NCBI GenBank assembly: GCA_049515555.1
Contig: JBEKTY010000224.1
Location: 1 to 10,674, forward strand
Direction: 5' to 3'
From: JBEKTY01 sp049515555
GTDB taxonomy: Bacteria; Planctomycetota; Planctomycetia; Pirellulales; Thermoguttaceae
Length of the DNA stretch: 10,674 bases
The translations under genes and the position numbers were made by a program. Position 1 is the first letter of the stretch. Each line of letters opens with the position of its first letter. Below the pieces are notes generated by a model that was not told where the DNA came from, did no database searches, and saw only the letters and a list, made by a program, of their open reading frames with translations. This document shows positions 7,726 to 10,674 of the stretch, one piece after another.

Positions 7726-7748
7726 GAGAAAAGGTGTCACCTTTTCTC
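7726..7748. repeat. 23-bp near-perfect palindrome overlapping the LRR gene stop codon
   Basis: Arms GAGAAAAGGTG (7726-7736) and CACCTTTTCTC (7738-7748) are perfect 11-bp inverts around a single base. The last base is also the end of the TAG stop of the leucine-rich-repeat gene. With no loop it is a poor RNA hairpin, so a protein-binding dyad or dispersed palindrome is as likely as a terminator. Confidence 0.65.
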
Positions 7749-8983
7749 TATCGGACGATCTTGCACTTCGGCAGCATCTTGGCCAGCCGTTTCGCGCCGG
7801 CCTCCGAGATGCCCGTCTGGCTGACGTCCAGATACTCGAGGTCCTTCATTGCACCGATGATCTCCAGCGAGGCATCGGTAATCTGCGTCTGCCGCAGCTC
7901 CAGCCGGGCGAGCTTCCCCAGGCCGCGAAGATGCTCGATGGCGGCGTCGTTGATGCCGGTCTCGATGAGCTTCAGGGTTGTCAGTTGGCCGCACTGGCCG
8001 AGAAACTTCAGTCCGTCGCCGGCCAACGGGATGTCGCGGATGGCCAACTGGCGGAGATGGGCGAATGCCTTGAAGTGCTCGAAGCCGGCGTCGGTGATGC
8101 TATAGCAGCGGGCGAGGTTGATTTCCACCAGCGGCGCTCCGGCCAGTTGCGCCAGGCCTGCATCGGTAATGGCCGCCTCTTCCAGCGTCAAGCGGGTGAG
8201 TCTGCCGAGCTGTTTGATGATCCGCAGACTGGCGTCGTTGATCTGATAGCCGCTGACACGCAGCACTTCCAGGTTCCTTATCGCCCGCAGGTGTTCCAAG
8301 CCGGCATCGCCGATCTGCGACGAGCCGCGGAGGTCGATCAAGCGGAGCCGGGGCAGGTTCTTCAACTCGTCCAGGCCGCGGTCAGTAACACCGACTTCCA
8401 GGAGGCCCAGGCTGGCCAGTTTCGGCAGTCGCACGAGGTGCTTCAACCCCGCGTCGTCCAGGAGCGGAGTACGGCGAATGGTCAGCGTTACGAGGTCGCC
8501 CAGGCGGGCAATCTGCTCCAAGCCGGCATTATCGACCTGCGCATCCAGGAGCGAGAGTTCCGTCAATCGCGCAAGTGTGGCGATCTGCCGGATGCCGGCG
8601 ATGGTAATTCCGCCGCCCGAGAGCTTTAGCCGCTTGAGGTTCGGCAGCGCCGTCAGGCAGGGGATATCGGCATCACTTACGGAGACGCGGTCGCTGGCCA
8701 GATCGACGCCGACGAGCTTCCCGGCCGCATCGAACTCGAATTGTCCTTCCGAGCGGTCGATCCGGCCGACGGCGTCAACGAAGCGGGGATCGGCGCCCTC
8801 GGCCGGCTTTCCGGCACGCACGAGCGACACGGTCGCCTTCTCGGTCCGCTCCGCCGCAGGCGAGGAGGAGGCAGAAAGGAGGAAATGCAAATTGATAATT
8901 GAAAATTGAAAATTGAAAATCGCGAAGACCAAACCTAGGCCGCATCGTTTTGCAATTTCCAATTTGCAGTTTACAATTTGCAT
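7748..8983 (-). CDS. Leucine-rich-repeat protein, probably exported or membrane-anchored
   Basis: The frame gives 411 residues from ATG 8983. About 12 leucine-rich repeats of 23-25 residues fill 114-411, with the consensus L..L.L....ITDAGL..L..L seen for example in TRLTLEEAAITDAGLAQL. This is the cysteine-free bacterial style common in planctomycetes. Such repeats bind proteins, but the partner is unknown. A pre-LRR segment (about 45-113, including GQFEFDAAGKLVGVDL) is also typical of these proteins. The N-terminus is odd: residues 1-37 are read from an AT-rich dispersed repeat, giving FAIFNFQFSIINLHFLL, which could serve as a signal or anchor. No ribosome-binding site precedes ATG 8983, so the true start is uncertain. 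The other frame carries a lipobox-like FCLLLACGG near 8835-8870, hinting at a lost or shifted lipoprotein signal. The stop overlaps a palindrome. Confidence 0.85.
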   Translation of the reverse strand: MQIVNCKLEIAKRCGLGLVFAIFNFQFSIINLHFLLSASSSPAAERTEKATVSLVRAGKPAEGADPRFVDAVGRIDRSEGQFEFDAAGKLVGVDLASDRVSVSDADIPCLTALPNLKRLKLSGGGITIAGIRQIATLARLTELSLLDAQVDNAGLEQIARLGDLVTLTIRRTPLLDDAGLKHLVRLPKLASLGLLEVGVTDRGLDELKNLPRLRLIDLRGSSQIGDAGLEHLRAIRNLEVLRVSGYQINDASLRIIKQLGRLTRLTLEEAAITDAGLAQLAGAPLVEINLARCYSITDAGFEHFKAFAHLRQLAIRDIPLAGDGLKFLGQCGQLTTLKLIETGINDAAIEHLRGLGKLARLELRQTQITDASLEIIGAMKDLEYLDVSQTGISEAGAKRLAKMLPKCKIVR

Positions 8984-8990
8984 TTTTCAA
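8885..8990. repeat. AT-rich dispersed repeat arms overlapping the start of the LRR gene
   Basis: Two AT-rich arms, 8885-8920 (repeating AATTGAAA units) and about 8950-8990 (repeating CAATTTGC or CAATTTAC units), are roughly inverted around a GC-rich centre. The composition contrasts sharply with the surrounding coding DNA. Similar CAATTTGCAA-type repeats are known to me as recurrent intergenic sequence in planctomycete genomes. They are probably not ancestral to the LRR gene. Confidence 0.65.
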
Positions 8991-9047
8991 TATGCGTTGG
9001 CGTTAGCAATGATGTGTGCATGTCGCGCGCAGCGCCGCAAGCCGCAG

Positions 9048-9084
9048 CCCTCACCCTAGCCCTCTCCCGGAGGGAGAGGGGACC
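9048..9084 (+). repeat. 37-bp dispersed palindromic repeat (CTCTCCCGGAGGGAG type), copy A
   Basis: The core is a 21-bp hairpin (9060-9080) with arms CCCTCTCCC and GGGAGAGGG around GGA, preceded by CCCTCACCCTAG and followed by GGACC. The same unit recurs inverted at 10522-10558 and direct at 10608-10645. Confidence 0.85.
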
Positions 9085-9094
9085 CAGAGGGCCG

Positions 9095-9128
9095 CCACGC
9101 CCTTCGCTGCGCTCAGGGCGTGCCACCC
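9095..9128 (+). repeat. 34-bp dispersed palindromic repeat (CCACGCCCTT...AGGGCGTG type)
   Basis: CCACGCCCTT (9095-9104) and AGGGCGTG (9115-9122) form a hairpin, followed by CCACCC. Near-identical units make up both inner halves of the 3209-3353 element: 3292-3323 direct and 3245-3279 inverted. This gives three copies in the window. Confidence 0.8.
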
Positions 9129-9140
9129 AAACCGCCACGC

Positions 9141-9177
9141 CTGACAACCGGCAACTGACAACTGACAACCGACAACT
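9141..9177 (+). repeat. Short degenerate tandem repeat at the 3' end of the oxidoreductase gene
   Basis: CTGACAAC-type units of 6-8 bases are repeated about five times with small changes, running up to the TAG stop of the oxidoreductase gene. I see no coding role. Confidence 0.65.
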
Positions 9178-10435
9178 AAATGGTCCACGGCGCCCGCAGC
9201 TCGCGGTGCATCAACTTGACCGCCTCGTCATCGCCGACGATGGTCTGCTGTTTCGGGTCCCAGGCGACCTTCCGCTTGGTGCGGACGGCGATGTTGCACA
9301 GGTGGCTGATAATGTCGCTGCGCACGGCGTGGTCCAGCGGGCTGACCGCCGGCTTGCGGGACTTCACCGAGTCGATGAAGTTCTGGTAGTGGTTTGCGCT
9401 ATCGACCAGGTGGCAGTCGTTGGGGCCGATCTGCGAGGTCAGGAGCGACTTGGGCTCGGCCTGGATGCCCCCGCGGGTAATCGCCACCCAGCCACCCGGT
9501 CCGAAGAACTTGGTCAGATCGCCGCCGGGCTTGAAAGTCATCTTCACGCCGTCGCCCAACTGGAGCTTCATGTCCCAGTTGTAGACGGTGTCGTAGAGGC
9601 CCTTGTCGGGGATAACGCCCGTGCCTTCCACGGAGATCGGGCCGGCCAGGTCGGCGTCGCTGCCCCAGACCATGATGTCCAGCGGATGCGCCCCCCAGCC
9701 GGCGAGGTAGCCGATCGAGTAGTCGTCGATCCAGTACGTGCCGGGCGGGTGGCAGCGGTCGGCCGTGAAGGGTTTCCGCGGCGCGGGGCCGCACCACATG
9801 TCGTAATCCAGATTGGGCGGGACGGGCACCTCCTGGGTCGAGCCGCCCGCTCCGCCGTTGGGGGCCACGACCTCGATCGTATGCACCTTGCCGATCCGAC
9901 CGCTGCGGACCAGCTCGCAGCCGAAGCGGCAATGGCGGGAGCTCCGCTGCTGCGTGCCGTACTGGAAAATGCGTCCCTCGCGGGCGAAGACCTTGCCGCA
10001 CACCAGGTCCTGCTCGATCGTCATACCCAGCGGCTTCTCCACGTAGGCATCCTTCTTCGCCCGCGCGGCGGCAATCGCGATCGGCACGTGCCAGTGGTCG
10101 GGCGTGGCGACGATCACGGCGTCGATGTCGCTGCGGGCAAGCAGTTCGCGGAAGTCGCCGTAGGCCTTGCCTTTGGTGAGGCGGGCGTAGGCTTCGCGGC
10201 GGTCCTTGTAGGCGTCGGCGATGGCCACGCTTTGCAGACCTTTGCAGCCCTGGAAGGCGTGGAACAGGTATCCGCCCTCGTTGCCTACGCCGATGTGCCC
10301 CAACGAGATTCGCTCGCTGGCCGGCGGCGTGCCGGCATTGCCCAAGGCAGTCGAGGAGATCACCAGCGGCGCGCCAATCGCGGCGGCGCCGAGTGTCTGG
10401 AGGGCTTCACGTCTGGATCGCAGGGGGTTCTTCAT
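9176..10435 (-). CDS. Tat-exported Gfo/Idh/MocA family oxidoreductase
   Basis: The product is 419 residues. ATG 10435 has GGAG eight bases upstream. A twin-arginine signal is visible (SRREALQTLG at 7-16, then a hydrophobic run to about Ala30), so the enzyme should be exported folded with its cofactor. The N-terminal Rossmann domain shows HIGVGNEGG (47-55), and ATPDHWH (110-116) closes the nucleotide site. The hallmark EKP is at 133-135. The C-terminal substrate domain contains GWGAHPLDIMVWG (246-258), where His250 and Asp253 are likely active-site residues. The family oxidises or reduces sugar, inositol and related hydroxyl groups with NAD(P). Exported paralogues are strongly expanded in planctomycetes. 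The true substrate cannot be read from sequence. It appears to be monocistronic: a repeat mosaic lies downstream, inverted repeats lie upstream, and no clear promoter boxes are seen. Confidence 0.93.
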   Translation of the reverse strand: MKNPLRSRREALQTLGAAAIGAPLVISSTALGNAGTPPASERISLGHIGVGNEGGYLFHAFQGCKGLQSVAIADAYKDRREAYARLTKGKAYGDFRELLARSDIDAVIVATPDHWHVPIAIAAARAKKDAYVEKPLGMTIEQDLVCGKVFAREGRIFQYGTQQRSSRHCRFGCELVRSGRIGKVHTIEVVAPNGGAGGSTQEVPVPPNLDYDMWCGPAPRKPFTADRCHPPGTYWIDDYSIGYLAGWGAHPLDIMVWGSDADLAGPISVEGTGVIPDKGLYDTVYNWDMKLQLGDGVKMTFKPGGDLTKFFGPGGWVAITRGGIQAEPKSLLTSQIGPNDCHLVDSANHYQNFIDSVKSRKPAVSPLDHAVRSDIISHLCNIAVRTKRKVAWDPKQQTIVGDDEAVKLMHRELRAPWTI

Positions 10436-10477
10436 AAGACATTCTCCGGCAGGATACGGCCTGGGGGGGGTTCGAGA

Positions 10478-10507
10478 AACTGGGCTCTTGCCAACTGGAC
10501 TCGTGCG
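10478..10507. repeat. Two tandem 15-bp units upstream of the oxidoreductase gene
   Basis: AACTGGGCTCTTGCC (10478-10492) is followed directly by AACTGGACTCGTGCG (10493-10507), identical at 12 of 15 positions, then AATTGCAGAC. The pair lies 43 bases upstream of the oxidoreductase start, where a regulator could bind, but it may be another dispersed repeat. A run of eight G precedes it (10463-10470). Confidence 0.55.
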
Positions 10508-10521
10508 AATTGCAGACGCCC

Positions 10522-10558
10522 GGTCCCCTCTCCCTCCGGGAGAGGGTTAGGGTGAGGG
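10522..10558 (-). repeat. 37-bp dispersed palindromic repeat, copy B (inverted)
   Basis: This is the reverse complement of the 9048-9084 unit with one visible base difference (AGGGTTAGG for AGGGCTAGG in that orientation). Together with copy C it forms a long inverted repeat. Confidence 0.85.
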
Positions 10559-10607
10559 GGAATGCGTGAGGACCCTGCCTCAACAGTTCCCGTTACAACG
10601 CGGCTTC

Positions 10608-10645
10608 CCCTCACCCCGGCCCTCTCCCGGAGGGAGAGGGGGACC
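10608..10645 (+). repeat. 38-bp dispersed palindromic repeat, copy C
   Basis: Same unit as copies A and B, with CACCCCGG in place of CACCCTAG and one extra G before GGACC. Copies B and C face each other, and the flanks continue the symmetry: GCGTGAGGACC (10564-10574) pairs with GGTCCTCACGC (10653-10663). Confidence 0.85.
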
Positions 10646-10658
10646 ATACGTATGGTCC
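10641..10658. repeat. Perfect 18-bp palindrome
   Basis: GGACCATACG-TATGGTCC reads identically on both strands. It overlaps the end of repeat copy C and contains TACGTA at its centre. It could be a regulator site for a gene beyond the right edge or an end of the repeat element. Confidence 0.6.
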
Positions 10659-10674
10659 TCACGCCAGTTTGCAG

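Noticed and set aside
7724..8629. 301-codon plus-strand frame opposite the LRR gene
   Set aside because: Its apparent repeats are the reverse image of the leucine-rich repeats.
8978..10555. 525-codon plus-strand frame opposite the oxidoreductase
   Set aside because: Runs through four intergenic repeats at one end and another at the other end. The minus-strand Gfo/Idh/MocA motifs decide the strand.
10432..10662. Minus-strand frame with PHPNPLPEGEG-type peptide
   Set aside because: This peptide is the translation of the dispersed CTCTCCCGGAGGGAG repeat, a well-known source of spurious proteins.

Overview
The window looks like chromosomal DNA of a high-GC planctomycete, probably Pirellulales-like. 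This is inferred, not proven. The grounds are two Tat-exported sugar-metabolism-type proteins, a leucine-rich-repeat protein of the planctomycete style, and gaps packed with short dispersed palindromic repeats of the kind common in these genomes. No RNA gene, CRISPR array, plasmid gene or phage gene was found.

Layout. (1) 1-892 has no convincing gene. It holds a small hairpin and one copy of a 53-bp REP-like element. (2) 893-1472 is an AT-richer stretch with two overlapping small reading frames. They are either a coupled pair of orphan genes or, more likely, one membrane-anchored protein split by a +1 frameshift. (3) 1813-3803 is a nitrogen module: a sigma-54-like promoter, an ammonium transporter (amt) and a P-II signal protein (glnK), with a 145-bp inverted repeat between the two genes. 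(4) 3809-3916 is a branched inverted repeat between the convergent glnK and the next gene. (5) 3921-5480 (-) encodes a Tat-exported protein resembling the C-terminal part of L-fucose/L-arabinose isomerases, with a good sigma-70-type promoter at 5560-5588. (6) 5706-6190 is a truncated REP-associated tyrosine transposase (RAYT/IS200-like) flanked by inverted copies of the 53-bp element. (7) 6262-7536 (-) is rmuC, preceded by a MITE-like palindromic element. (8) 7748-8983 (-) is a secreted or anchored leucine-rich-repeat protein whose N-terminus is read through an AT-rich repeat. (9) 8984-9175 is a mosaic of four repeat types. (10) 9176-10435 (-) is a Tat-exported Gfo/Idh/MocA oxidoreductase. (11) 10436-10674 holds inverted copies of another dispersed repeat.

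How the genes work together. Only amt-glnK is a clear functional unit: the transporter conducts ammonium, and P-II senses 2-oxoglutarate, ATP and ADP and blocks the transporter through its T-loop. The isomerase-like protein and the oxidoreductase are both exported and could act on sugars outside the cytoplasm, but they are far apart and separately transcribed. No new multi-gene system is evident. The most interesting material is non-coding: a repeat family with compensatory base changes next to its likely mobilising transposase, and structured elements lying between or directly against genes.
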